A DNA stretch of 55,221 bases from Porticoccaceae bacterium. Lineage in GTDB: Bacteria > Pseudomonadota > Gammaproteobacteria > Pseudomonadales > Porticoccaceae. Below are positions 7,749-15,295 of the stretch, one piece after another; positions within the stretch are counted from its first letter, which is position 1, and each line of letters opens with the position of its first letter. Both the position numbers and the translations under genes were made by a program. The DNA lies in the NCBI GenBank assembly GCA_028822155.1, contig JAPKEJ010000011.1, forward strand, positions 1 through 55,221. Direction: 5' to 3'. The notes under the pieces are model-generated. The model ran no database searches, had not been told where the DNA came from, and saw only the letters and a list, made by a program, of their open reading frames with translations.

Positions 7749-8978
7749 TTATGAGTGATAATTATTTTTTAATTGCTGAAGAGCCTCTGTTTGTCGCAAT
7801 ATTAGCTGCTGGCCAATTTCGGCACCGCTAATCCCCGAGTTGACTATATCGGAAATATCTAGTGTCTGAAGGACTTGCGCCGCGGCGCGAAGGTATGGGC
7901 CAGACGCGTAGTCTCTAGTTTCAAAGCCTGTGCGGCCTCTTGCGTCAGCAGTGCAGCAGGTTAAGAAGTCCTCTAACTTTGCCAAGGACTTTATGGCGCC
8001 TACGGTTTTCAATAGTGTTAATAAAGTTGCCGGCCGTAATTCTAGTGCCTTGTGACAAAGCAGGTGAAATTCAGTAACAATCATCGCTAGCTGTCGATGT
8101 TCATTGGGCGCCTTGAGCCGGTCACAAACCGATTTTACTAGGGGCAGACCTCTCGCTTCATGCCCTGAATGACTCGGCAAGATGTGGTCGGGGGTTATAC
8201 CTTTTCCTAGGTCATGAACCAATACGGCAAATCTAATAGCGGGCTTGTCAGACAGTATTGCAGCTTGCTGTAGCGCCATTAAAGTATGAATTCCGGTATC
8301 AATTTCAGGGTGATAATCGGCTCTTTGAGCAACACCAAAAAGACTGTCTACCTCGGGTAAAAGAGCAGCTAAACCTCCACAGTCGCGTAATGTCTGAATA
8401 AAGATGTCAGGTGATTTTTCACAAAGTGCGCGATCAGTCTCTTTCCATACCCGCTCAGCCACTAAATGCGAGAGTTCGCCGCGACAAACGATGGCCTTCA
8501 TTAGCTCCTTAGTTTCCGGCGCGATAGTAAAGCCTAGATGATGGTAACGAGCTGCAAATCGGGCAACTCTAAGCACTCTTAGAGGGTCTTCTACAAAAGC
8601 ACCAGACACATGGCGAAGTACTTTGTTAGTTAGGTCTGCGCGACCGCCGTAAGGGTCGGTAATAGTTCCGTCGGCATCTTCGGCCATGGCGTTGATGGTC
8701 AAATCACGCCGGATCAAGTCATCCTCTAGGCTGATGTCTGAGGCGGTATGAAAAGTAAACCCTTGGTAACCCACTCCTGATTTTCTTTCGGTTCGAGCTA
8801 GGGCGTATTCTTCTCCAGTATCGGTATCAATAAACACCGGAAAGTCATTTCCTACAGGCTGATAACCGAGTTTCGTCATTTCTTCTGGGGAGCTACCAAC
8901 CACCACCCAGTCGTTTTCATAACTGGGGTAGTCGAGTAATTTGTCGCGAACGGCGCCGCCGACTCGGTAAATTTTCAT
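7749..8978 (-). CDS. cca: Multifunctional CCA tRNA nucleotidyltransferase
   Basis: Cca adds or repairs the 3'-CCA of tRNAs. The 409-residue protein is similar to E. coli Cca throughout: the nucleotidyltransferase head with GGAVRD (7-12), YALARTERKSG, the RRDLTINAMA motif, and a C-terminal HD phosphohydrolase domain (H255-D256 in HDLGKG), which in E. coli gives phosphatase and phosphodiesterase activity. The ATG at 8978 is the family start (MKIYRVGGAVRD); an upstream TTG at 8990 is rejected. An oddity is that the first catalytic carboxylate, Asp21 in E. coli (DxD), is Glu here (E21-N-D23). It has its own well-formed promoter and is followed by folM. Confidence 0.97.
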   Translation of the reverse strand: MKIYRVGGAVRDKLLDYPSYENDWVVVGSSPEEMTKLGYQPVGNDFPVFIDTDTGEEYALARTERKSGVGYQGFTFHTASDISLEDDLIRRDLTINAMAEDADGTITDPYGGRADLTNKVLRHVSGAFVEDPLRVLRVARFAARYHHLGFTIAPETKELMKAIVCRGELSHLVAERVWKETDRALCEKSPDIFIQTLRDCGGLAALLPEVDSLFGVAQRADYHPEIDTGIHTLMALQQAAILSDKPAIRFAVLVHDLGKGITPDHILPSHSGHEARGLPLVKSVCDRLKAPNEHRQLAMIVTEFHLLCHKALELRPATLLTLLKTVGAIKSLAKLEDFLTCCTADARGRTGFETRDYASGPYLRAAAQVLQTLDISDIVNSGISGAEIGQQLILRQTEALQQLKNNYHS

Positions 8979-9001
8979 AAACAATTCCAAAGATTTGATG
9001 C

Positions 9002-9030
9002 ATTGTAAATGGCATGGGTTGGGAGCTCAA
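9002..9030 (-). promoter_or_regulatory. Candidate sigma-70 promoter of cca-folM
   Basis: Minus strand: TTGAGC (9030-9025), an exact 17-base spacer, then TACAAT (9007-9002), a 5/6 match to the -10. The start of transcription would fall about 16 bases before the cca ATG, giving a short leader with a GGA ribosome binding site. Confidence 0.6.
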
Positions 9031-9090
9031 TCGAAACTCTTCATTGGTTGATATTTGGGTTTTATTGTTAGCCCCAAGACTGGCTGGTTA

Positions 9091-9477
9091 ATGGAGCTGA
9101 CACGATTTAATGACTAGTTCTGGGAAAGCTTTTTTAAGCTTGATGGAGAATCTTCTTAGGGTTATTTATTTTAAAATAGTGATGGGCGATATTTTGGAGT
9201 TCAATTTTAGTTAGAAAATTTCTTTACGAGTGATGAGTTAGAATGTTTAAGTGATCTAGACAGCGCTAAAAACACCAATCATCCTGAGGTTGCTAGCACT
9301 GACAAAGAGAGGCTGTGAGCGAAAAGCAACAAGTGTCTTTTGACTTTGATGGTTGACGCTGCATGGAGTTAAGGCTCGAAGAGGCCTTTAAGCGAAGGCA
9401 GGTGGAAGCATAGGATTCGAATGACGATGCGGACTATGGATGCTGTAACCTATCTTAGGCGTAATTATTTATATTAA
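9091..9477 (+). pseudogene. Probable decayed small gene of unknown function
   Basis: The gap between cca and ccmA holds a run of protein-like sequence broken by stops. From an ATG at 9091 (frame of 9091) it reads MELTRFND, then stops at 9115, 9157, 9172 and 9208 interrupt segments such as FFKLDGE and DGRYFG. An open stretch follows at 9211-9315, ending HPEVASTDKERL before a TGA at 9316. The text continues in the adjacent frame from 9315 (SEKQQVSFDFDG, stop at 9354, then ELRLEEAFKRRQVEA, stop at 9411). It returns to the first frame at 9436 for AVTYLRRNYLY and a stop at 9475-9477. Charged, low-complexity-free segments joined by at most two frame changes suggest a former protein of about 125 residues. 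I cannot name the family; this is inference from reading frames. Confidence 0.35.
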
Positions 9478-9501
9478 AGCCAACATATTGGCTCCTATTT
9501 T

Positions 9502-9510
9502 TGGCATAAT
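9502..9510 (+). promoter_or_regulatory. Weak candidate extended -10 promoter for the ccm operon
   Basis: TGGCATAAT fits the extended -10 pattern TGn plus CATAAT (5/6). No good -35 is visible. If used, transcription would start near 9517, downstream of the ATG at 9511, which supports the GTG at 9547 as the ccmA start. Just upstream, AGCCAA (9478-9483) and TTGGCT (9488-9493) could form a small 6-bp hairpin followed by CCTATTTTT, a weak terminator-like element. Confidence 0.3.
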
Positions 9511-9546
9511 ATGCCACTGAAAATCAACTCATATCGAGGCTTGTCG

Positions 9547-10188
9547 GTGGGAAATCCATCTCTTATAACAATCGAAAACCTTCGCTTTGAGCGTGACGAT
9601 ACAACGGTGGTTAATTGTGATCACCTGCATCTTGATGCGGGGGATATTCTTCAGGTCGAGGGTCCAAATGGAAGCGGTAAAACGACGCTGTTACGGTTAT
9701 TAACTACGGCATTGCAACCTTGTGAAGGAACTATTCTGTATTGCGGTAAAAGCATCATCGAATGTCGGCTAGAGTACCTGTCTGATATTTTATTTATTGG
9801 GCATCAGTCGGCGGTCAAGCTGAGTCTTACTGCAGAAGAAAATTTGGCGTGGATGGCTATGTCCCAATTAGATTCCTCCTCTGTTTTAAATGCTCTGGAG
9901 TCTCTTGGTTTGGCGGGTTATACCGATATCCCTTGCTATAAGCTGTCAGCTGGGCAGAAGCGTAGGGTAGCTTTAGCAAGACTTTTGATTAGCGACGCGC
10001 GCATTTGGTATCTAGACGAACCCTTTACCGCCATCGACCGAGAGGGAGTGAAGTTACTTGAACGATGCATGAAAGATCATGTCAGTTCTGGCGGAGCAGT
10101 CGTGGTATCTACTCATCAAGATTTGGACTTAAAGGGTGTCCGCCATTATCCGATACTTGGTGAGTCCTTATTGAGAGCCTGTTCATGA
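9547..10188 (+). CDS. ccmA: Heme exporter ATP-binding protein CcmA
   Basis: CcmA is the ATPase of the CcmABCD complex that releases holo-CcmE during cytochrome c maturation. Counted from the chosen start, it has Walker A GPNGSGKT (39-46), the ABC signature LSAGQ (133-137) and Walker B WYLDEP (154-159). I chose GTG at 9547 (213 residues, close to E. coli's 207) because GAGG lies seven bases upstream. The longer ATG at 9511 has no ribosome binding site and may lie inside the promoter. It is the first gene of ccmABCDEFGHI and overlaps ccmB by four bases. Confidence 0.93.
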   Translation: MGNPSLITIENLRFERDDTTVVNCDHLHLDAGDILQVEGPNGSGKTTLLRLLTTALQPCEGTILYCGKSIIECRLEYLSDILFIGHQSAVKLSLTAEENLAWMAMSQLDSSSVLNALESLGLAGYTDIPCYKLSAGQKRRVALARLLISDARIWYLDEPFTAIDREGVKLLERCMKDHVSSGGAVVVSTHQDLDLKGVRHYPILGESLLRACS

Positions 10189-10868
10189 GAAGCCACGCTA
10201 GTAATGGTTTTTGTGCCTATCTGCGGAGAGATCTGCGACTGTCTCATCGTCGACTTGGAGAGGCAGCGAGCCCGTTGATTTTCTTTATTATGGTGTCAAC
10301 ATTGGTGCCCTTAGGTATAACACCCGATCCAGCTAGTTTAGCGTTAGTGGCGTCGGGTATCATTTGGGTGTTTGCGCTTTTGGCTACAATGCTGTCTGCT
10401 AATGACTTATTTACGGGGGACTACCAAGATGGCTCCCTTGAGCAATTACTCATTAGCCCACAGGTTCTGGTTATGCCAGTTTTGGGTAAGGTCACTGCGC
10501 ATTGGTTAGTGACCGGTTTGCCATTAACGATCGTATCTCCTTTGCTTGGGTTAATGTTGTCTCTGCCTGAGGCTGGCTACTTTCCTATGATGGCGAGCTT
10601 AGCTCTCGGTACGGCTTGTCTTAGTTTGTTGGGTGCGGTAGGTGCAGCATTGACCGTATCTCTGCAAAAAGGTGGCATGTTGTTGGCGCTTGTGGTGATG
10701 CCGTTATATATGCCGGTTATTATATTTGGTGGAGCGACGGTTCAATACGGTATTGATGGCCTTGCTTGGACTGGCCCTTTGGCGATCCTTGGTGCGATGT
10801 TGGCAGCAGCCATTGCGCTGTGCCCGCTGGCTATTGCCGGTGTGCTTCGATTAACGAGTATTAACTAG
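10185..10868 (+). CDS. ccmB: Heme exporter membrane protein CcmB
   Basis: CcmB is the integral membrane subunit partnered with CcmA. The 227-residue protein has six predicted membrane segments, and a hydrophilic N-terminus containing the family's RRDLRLSHRR. GDYQDGSLEQLLISP in the first cytoplasmic region is a strongly conserved CcmB motif. Its ATG overlaps the ccmA TGA (ATGA), indicating translational coupling. The name heme exporter is historical; its proven role is in the ATP-driven release of heme-loaded CcmE. Confidence 0.95.
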   Translation: MRSHASNGFCAYLRRDLRLSHRRLGEAASPLIFFIMVSTLVPLGITPDPASLALVASGIIWVFALLATMLSANDLFTGDYQDGSLEQLLISPQVLVMPVLGKVTAHWLVTGLPLTIVSPLLGLMLSLPEAGYFPMMASLALGTACLSLLGAVGAALTVSLQKGGMLLALVVMPLYMPVIIFGGATVQYGIDGLAWTGPLAILGAMLAAAIALCPLAIAGVLRLTSIN

Positions 10869-10885
10869 ATGTTGAGTAGTAATCT

Positions 10886-11653
10886 ATGAATTGGACATGG
10901 TTTTATCGTCTGGGGTCCCCGTTGTGGTTTTACCAGATGACCACTCGGTGGTTGCCTTGGTTGAGTTTATTGGCGTTTGTATTATTAACCACAGGTTTGG
11001 TTTGGGGTTTAGGGTTTGCGCCTCAGGATGCGAAGCAAGGGAATAGTTTTAGAATAATATACCTGCATGTTCCCGCTTCATTTCTCGCCCTGGCAGGCTA
11101 TTTTTTGATGGCCACTGCCGGCGCGATCGGGCTTATTTGGAAAATGAAATTATCTTATATGATAATGAAGTCGGCGGCGCCAATCGGTGCAGCCTTGACT
11201 TTTTTGGCGCTATTTACTGGTGCTGTCTGGGGCAAGCCTACCTGGGGAAGTTATTGGGTATGGGATGCTCGAATTACCTCGATGCTGATCCTGCTATTCC
11301 TATATTTTGGCGTGTTAGCCCTACAATATGCTTTCCATAATGAGGAGTCGGGCAACAAGGCTAGCGCAGTATTGGCTTTGGTTGGAACGGTAAATATCCC
11401 TATTATTTATAAGTCTGTTGACTGGTGGTACACCTTGCATCAGCCTTCAACTATTAAATTAACCTCTGCGCCCAGTATGCATCCTGATATGTTTCATCCG
11501 TTGTTGGTAATGATCTTAGGTTTTTATTGTTTTTACGTTGTAGCTTTGTGTCTTTTTACCCGAGTAGAAATACTTCGGAGGGAGCGCAAAACGGCTTGGG
11601 TTGGTGAGTTGGCGGCCCGGTCCAGCAATGCAGTTGAAGGGGCAAAACAATGA
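10886..11653 (+). CDS. ccmC: Heme ABC transporter permease / heme-handling protein CcmC
   Basis: CcmC presents heme to CcmE at the periplasmic face of the inner membrane. The 255-residue protein has six membrane segments and the tryptophan-rich WWD motif WGSYWVWD (120-127). His61 in YLHVPAS and a His in the later TLHQPST segment match the conserved heme-ligand histidines of the family. It follows ccmB by 17 bases and overlaps ccmD by four. Confidence 0.97.
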   Translation: MNWTWFYRLGSPLWFYQMTTRWLPWLSLLAFVLLTTGLVWGLGFAPQDAKQGNSFRIIYLHVPASFLALAGYFLMATAGAIGLIWKMKLSYMIMKSAAPIGAALTFLALFTGAVWGKPTWGSYWVWDARITSMLILLFLYFGVLALQYAFHNEESGNKASAVLALVGTVNIPIIYKSVDWWYTLHQPSTIKLTSAPSMHPDMFHPLLVMILGFYCFYVVALCLFTRVEILRRERKTAWVGELAARSSNAVEGAKQ

Positions 11654-11856
11654 AATTTCAGTTTCAAGACGTTGGTCAAATGCTAAATATGGGTGGCCAT
11701 GGGTTCTATGTTTGGTCAGCCGTGATAGTTACGTTGATGATCATAATAGGCTTGATTATTCGTCCCCTCATTCAGCACAGAGTCGTTCTTAGCCAAATCG
11801 GTCAAGATTTGGCTCGCGAGAAATTGCGTAAAAGGGTAGATGGAGAAAACAATTAA
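11650..11856 (+). CDS. ccmD: Heme exporter accessory protein CcmD
   Basis: CcmD is a small single-span membrane protein that joins CcmABC to holo-CcmE. The 68-residue product has the family MGGHGFYVWSA motif leading into one membrane helix (about residues 19-38) and a charged cytoplasmic tail, LAREKLRKR. It overlaps ccmC by four bases and touches the ccmE start. Small size and divergence make this family easy to miss, but motif and position agree. Confidence 0.93.
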   Translation: MKFQFQDVGQMLNMGGHGFYVWSAVIVTLMIIIGLIIRPLIQHRVVLSQIGQDLAREKLRKRVDGENN

Positions 11857-12314
11857 TGAACAGCTTACGAAAGCAGCGTCTACAGGTGGTCGTACTGATC
11901 ATAATGGCAGGCATAGCGGCTAGTGGATTAATTATTTATATGCTTGGCCAGAATGCCAACTATTTTTATACTCCTTCCCAAATCGCTAAAGGCGAGGCTC
12001 CACAAGGTGTTTTCTTGCGTGCTGGTGGAATGGTGGTAGAGGGTAGTCTGTTAAGAGACCCGAATTCTCTCGCTGTAGAATTTAAGGTGACGGATGGAAA
12101 CGCTGTTCTGATTATCCAGCACACCGGCATCTTGCCTGACCTTTTCGATGAGGGTGAGGCAGCTATCGCGGCAGGAAAAGTAGATCAAAACTTGGTTTTA
12201 CAGGCAACCGAAGTGCTGGCCAAGCACGATGAAAACTATATGCCTCCTGAGGTGGCAGAGTCTATGAGTGAGGCTTATCTTAACAAGAGAAAAACTGAAG
12301 GGGGTAGCCGATGA
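11856..12314 (+). CDS. ccmE: Periplasmic heme chaperone CcmE
   Basis: CcmE covalently binds heme and carries it to the CcmFH ligase. The 152-residue protein has an N-terminal membrane anchor (about 8-30) after a short basic stretch and a beta-barrel OB-type domain. The heme-binding motif HDENY is present, with His124 as covalent ligand and Tyr128 as axial ligand, in KHDENYMP. It overlaps ccmD by one base and ccmF by four. Confidence 0.97.
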   Translation: MNSLRKQRLQVVVLIIMAGIAASGLIIYMLGQNANYFYTPSQIAKGEAPQGVFLRAGGMVVEGSLLRDPNSLAVEFKVTDGNAVLIIQHTGILPDLFDEGEAAIAAGKVDQNLVLQATEVLAKHDENYMPPEVAESMSEAYLNKRKTEGGSR

Positions 12315-14296
12315 CTGTTGAGTTGGGTCATGCTGCTCTAATTATGGCGCTCTGCCTAGCTATTATCCAGGCAGTTGTCCCCATGATTGGATCGTTTTCC
12401 GGTCATACAAGTTGGATGCGTCTTGGTCACTCTATGGCTGTTGGGCAATTTGTATTTGTCGCCTTGTCTTTTGCCTGCCTCGCGACCGCATTTGTTCAAG
12501 ATGATTTCTCTGTGGCTTACGTCGCCAACAACTCAAATACACTGTTACCACTGCACTTTAAGCTAAGTGCAGTGTGGGGGGCTCATGAGGGGTCTCTCTT
12601 ATTGTGGTCGCTTATATTATCTGGCTGGTCGACTGCAGTGGCGCTCTGTAGCGGTAAATTACCCTTGGTTTTGTCGGCTCGAGTGCTGTCGGTGTTGGGC
12701 GCAATTTCCGTCGGCTTTGCATTATTTTTACTATTCACCTCCAATCCTTTTGATAGGGTTCTACCGATACCTCCGCTGGAAGGGAGTGATCTAAACCCGT
12801 TGTTACAGGACTTTGGTTTGATTGTTCATCCCCCAATGCTTTACATGGGTTATGTTGGGTTTTCGGTACCCTTTGCGTTTGCGATTGCCGCGCTTATTGG
12901 CGGTCAATTCGATAGTGCCTGGGCACGTTGGTCAAGACCTTGGATCAATGTCGCATGGGTCTTTCTAACCATCGGCATAAGTCTCGGTAGTTGGTGGGCG
13001 TACTATGAGCTGGGTTGGGGTGGTTGGTGGTTTTGGGATCCCGTAGAAAACGCATCATTTATGCCGTGGCTGGCAGGTACAGCGTTGATGCACAGTATCT
13101 CAGCCAGTGAGAAGCGAGGAGTATTTCGCAGCTGGACATTGCTGCTGGCTATTTTAACTTTCTCATTAAGCCTATTAGGAACTTTTTTAGTGCGGTCAGG
13201 GGTTCTAACCTCGGTTCATGCGTTTGCTAGCGATCCAGAACGCGGGATTTTTATCCTTGCATTTTTGGGAATCGTTGTGGGAGGGTCGCTGCTATTATTC
13301 GCGCTGCGAGGACCGACCATGCGTTCAGTAACTACCTATAGCGGATGGTCTCGCGAGACTATGTTGCTGATTAATAATGTATTGCTGGTTAGCTCGATGG
13401 CAATGATTCTTATTGGAACGCTTTACCCCTTGCTCGCCGACGTCTTAGGTATGGGTAAGATTTCAGTCGGCCCTCCGTACTTTAATTTCTTTTTTGTCCC
13501 GTTGATGTCAGGTTTGATGGTTTGCCTAGGTTTCGCTGGATTTACTCGTTGGAAAAATACCGAGGGTCGAGCTCTACTGAAAAAAGGAGTGCTTCCCTCG
13601 ATCATCAGCTTGGTATTGGCCTTGGTGCTACCCATATTTATGATGGATAAATTAACGTGGTCAAATTATTCACTGACAGCGGTTATAACGCTACTGCTGG
13701 TGTTGTGGGTTGTAACCATGAGCTTAGAAGACCTATGGCTAAAGAGTAGGGGCAAACTGTCATCGCTAAGTAGTCTGTCAGGTAGTTACTGGGGAATGCT
13801 CATTGCTCATATAGGCTTAGCAGTCTGCGCTCTAGGTGTTGGGTTAAGCACGGCTTATGACGCACAAAAAGATTTACGCATGGTGCCCGGCGATACGACC
13901 GAATTAGGGGGTTACCAATTTCAATTTGTCGATGTTAAACGTATCGAAGGTCCAAATTTCATCGCCTACAGGGGCAATGTAGAGGTGAGGTCTGGTGGCG
14001 AGTTCGTTGTTAGTCTGTCGCCAGAAAAACGTAACTATAAATCGGGCGGGCAGGTTATGACGGAAGCCGATATTGACGGACAACTACATCGTGATCTCTA
14101 CGTTTCTCTGGGTGAGCCACTTGGCGATCAGGCATGGGCTATTAGATTTCAGGTCAAACCCTTTGTGCGTTGTATTTGGCTGGGTAGCTTATTAATAGGG
14201 CTGGGTGGGTTGCTAGCCGCTTTTGATAAGCGCTATCGTCGGCGGCGTCTGCAAAAAAGTGTCAATTCAAGCAGTGAGGGACTAGCCTTTGAATAG
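12311..14296 (+). CDS. ccmF: Cytochrome c heme lyase subunit CcmF
   Basis: CcmF is the large membrane subunit that attaches heme to the CXXCH sites of apocytochromes c, using heme delivered by CcmE. The 661-residue protein has many membrane segments and the WWD domain GWGGWWFWDPVEN (235-247). Conserved histidines are visible, for example in WGAHEGS (91-92 region) and IVHPPMLYMGY (173), and a periplasmic domain precedes the last helix. Length matches the family (about 650). It overlaps ccmE by four bases and ccmG by eight. Confidence 0.97.
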   Translation: MTVELGHAALIMALCLAIIQAVVPMIGSFSGHTSWMRLGHSMAVGQFVFVALSFACLATAFVQDDFSVAYVANNSNTLLPLHFKLSAVWGAHEGSLLLWSLILSGWSTAVALCSGKLPLVLSARVLSVLGAISVGFALFLLFTSNPFDRVLPIPPLEGSDLNPLLQDFGLIVHPPMLYMGYVGFSVPFAFAIAALIGGQFDSAWARWSRPWINVAWVFLTIGISLGSWWAYYELGWGGWWFWDPVENASFMPWLAGTALMHSISASEKRGVFRSWTLLLAILTFSLSLLGTFLVRSGVLTSVHAFASDPERGIFILAFLGIVVGGSLLLFALRGPTMRSVTTYSGWSRETMLLINNVLLVSSMAMILIGTLYPLLADVLGMGKISVGPPYFNFFFVPLMSGLMVCLGFAGFTRWKNTEGRALLKKGVLPSIISLVLALVLPIFMMDKLTWSNYSLTAVITLLLVLWVVTMSLEDLWLKSRGKLSSLSSLSGSYWGMLIAHIGLAVCALGVGLSTAYDAQKDLRMVPGDTTELGGYQFQFVDVKRIEGPNFIAYRGNVEVRSGGEFVVSLSPEKRNYKSGGQVMTEADIDGQLHRDLYVSLGEPLGDQAWAIRFQVKPFVRCIWLGSLLIGLGGLLAAFDKRYRRRRLQKSVNSSSEGLAFE

Positions 14297-14825
14297 GATC
14301 GCATTATTTTTACCCCTTGCCTTGTTCGTAGTGTTGACTGTGGTGTTGTTATTAGGACTTGATAAAGATCCGACAGAGTTACCTTCAGCCTTGGTTGGTG
14401 AGCCGTTTCCTGTCTTTAGTCTTCCTGCGTTACATGATGCAAATCAAATGTTAGATGAGCAAGATCTTTTAGGTGACGTCGTTTTGGTGAATATCTGGGC
14501 AACCTGGTGTTTTGCCTGCCGTATCGAGCATGCAATGTTAAACCAATTGGAGGAACAGGGGGTTAAGGTGATTGGTTTAAATTACAAAGATAACCGCGAG
14601 GCTGCCATTGATTGGCTGAAAAAGAGAGGTGATCCCTATACTTTTTCAATCTTTGATGAGCGGGGGCGATTGGGGATTGACCTTGGTGTCTATGGGGCTC
14701 CTGAAACCTATCTATTAGATGCCGGCGGTACTATTCGTCACCGCCGCGTGGGAGTGGTTGATGATCGAGTTTGGAATAATGAGTTTCGTGACTTATACGC
14801 TCAATTAATGGATGAGAAGAGATGA
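14289..14825 (+). CDS. ccmG: Thiol:disulfide interchange protein CcmG/DsbE
   Basis: CcmG is a membrane-tethered periplasmic thioredoxin that keeps the apocytochrome cysteines reduced for heme attachment. The 178-residue protein has an N-terminal anchor (about 4-23), a WCFAC active site (C74, C77) and the cis-proline GVYGAPETYLLD segment typical of CcmG. The start is TTG inside the 3' end of ccmF, preceded by GAGGGA about eight bases upstream. CFAC is a variant of the usual CPTC/CVPC active site. It overlaps ccmH by four bases. Confidence 0.95.
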   Translation: MNRIALFLPLALFVVLTVVLLLGLDKDPTELPSALVGEPFPVFSLPALHDANQMLDEQDLLGDVVLVNIWATWCFACRIEHAMLNQLEEQGVKVIGLNYKDNREAAIDWLKKRGDPYTFSIFDERGRLGIDLGVYGAPETYLLDAGGTIRHRRVGVVDDRVWNNEFRDLYAQLMDEKR

Positions 14826-15295
14826 TGCTCCGCTTGCCTATTGGGCTTGCCTTGGTACTTGCGGCGACGGTACTTTTGGGTAGTGAAAATTTGGTTCAAT
14901 TCTCCGATGAATCTTTACGAATACGCTATCAGGCATTGATCACTGAGCTGCGATGCCCTAAGTGTCAAAATCAAAATCTTGCCGACTCAAACTCTCCTAT
15001 TTCTCAGGATTTACGCGAAGAAGTTCAGCGTATGCTAGAACAACAGATGACTGATGTGGAAATTAAATATCACCTCACATCCCGCTACTCGGAATTTATT
15101 TTATATCGACCTGACGTTAATAAAACAACTTATCTGTTGTGGGGCTCGCCTGTTGTCATTCTGCTGATTGGCCTTATAGTCGCGCTGCGTCTCAATAGAC
15201 GAAATACGGTACAGGTTGTTTCTTCAGGCAAAACTCAGATTGATAACGAAAGCCGTTTAGCCGAACTTCTTGAGTCAGGAGAAGATGAAAAGTGA
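14822..15295 (+). CDS. ccmH: Cytochrome c maturation protein CcmH (CXXC subunit)
   Basis: This is the redox-active N-terminal type of CcmH (CycL), which acts with CcmG and CcmF in handling apocytochrome thiols. The 157-residue protein has a signal or anchor sequence, the LRCPKCQNQ motif (C45, C48), the conserved DLREEVQRML and SRYSEFILYRP segments and a C-terminal membrane helix (about 108-124). In this genome CcmH is split from the TPR protein CcmI, as in Pseudomonas and unlike the fused E. coli CcmH. Confidence 0.95.
   Translation: MMLRLPIGLALVLAATVLLGSENLVQFSDESLRIRYQALITELRCPKCQNQNLADSNSPISQDLREEVQRMLEQQMTDVEIKYHLTSRYSEFILYRPDVNKTTYLLWGSPVVILLIGLIVALRLNRRNTVQVVSSGKTQIDNESRLAELLESGEDEK

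Noticed and set aside
9091-9318. Stop-codon recoding as an explanation for the repeated TAG codons
   Set aside because: TAA and TGA also occur in the same frame and the frame shifts twice, so decay is simpler than recoding.
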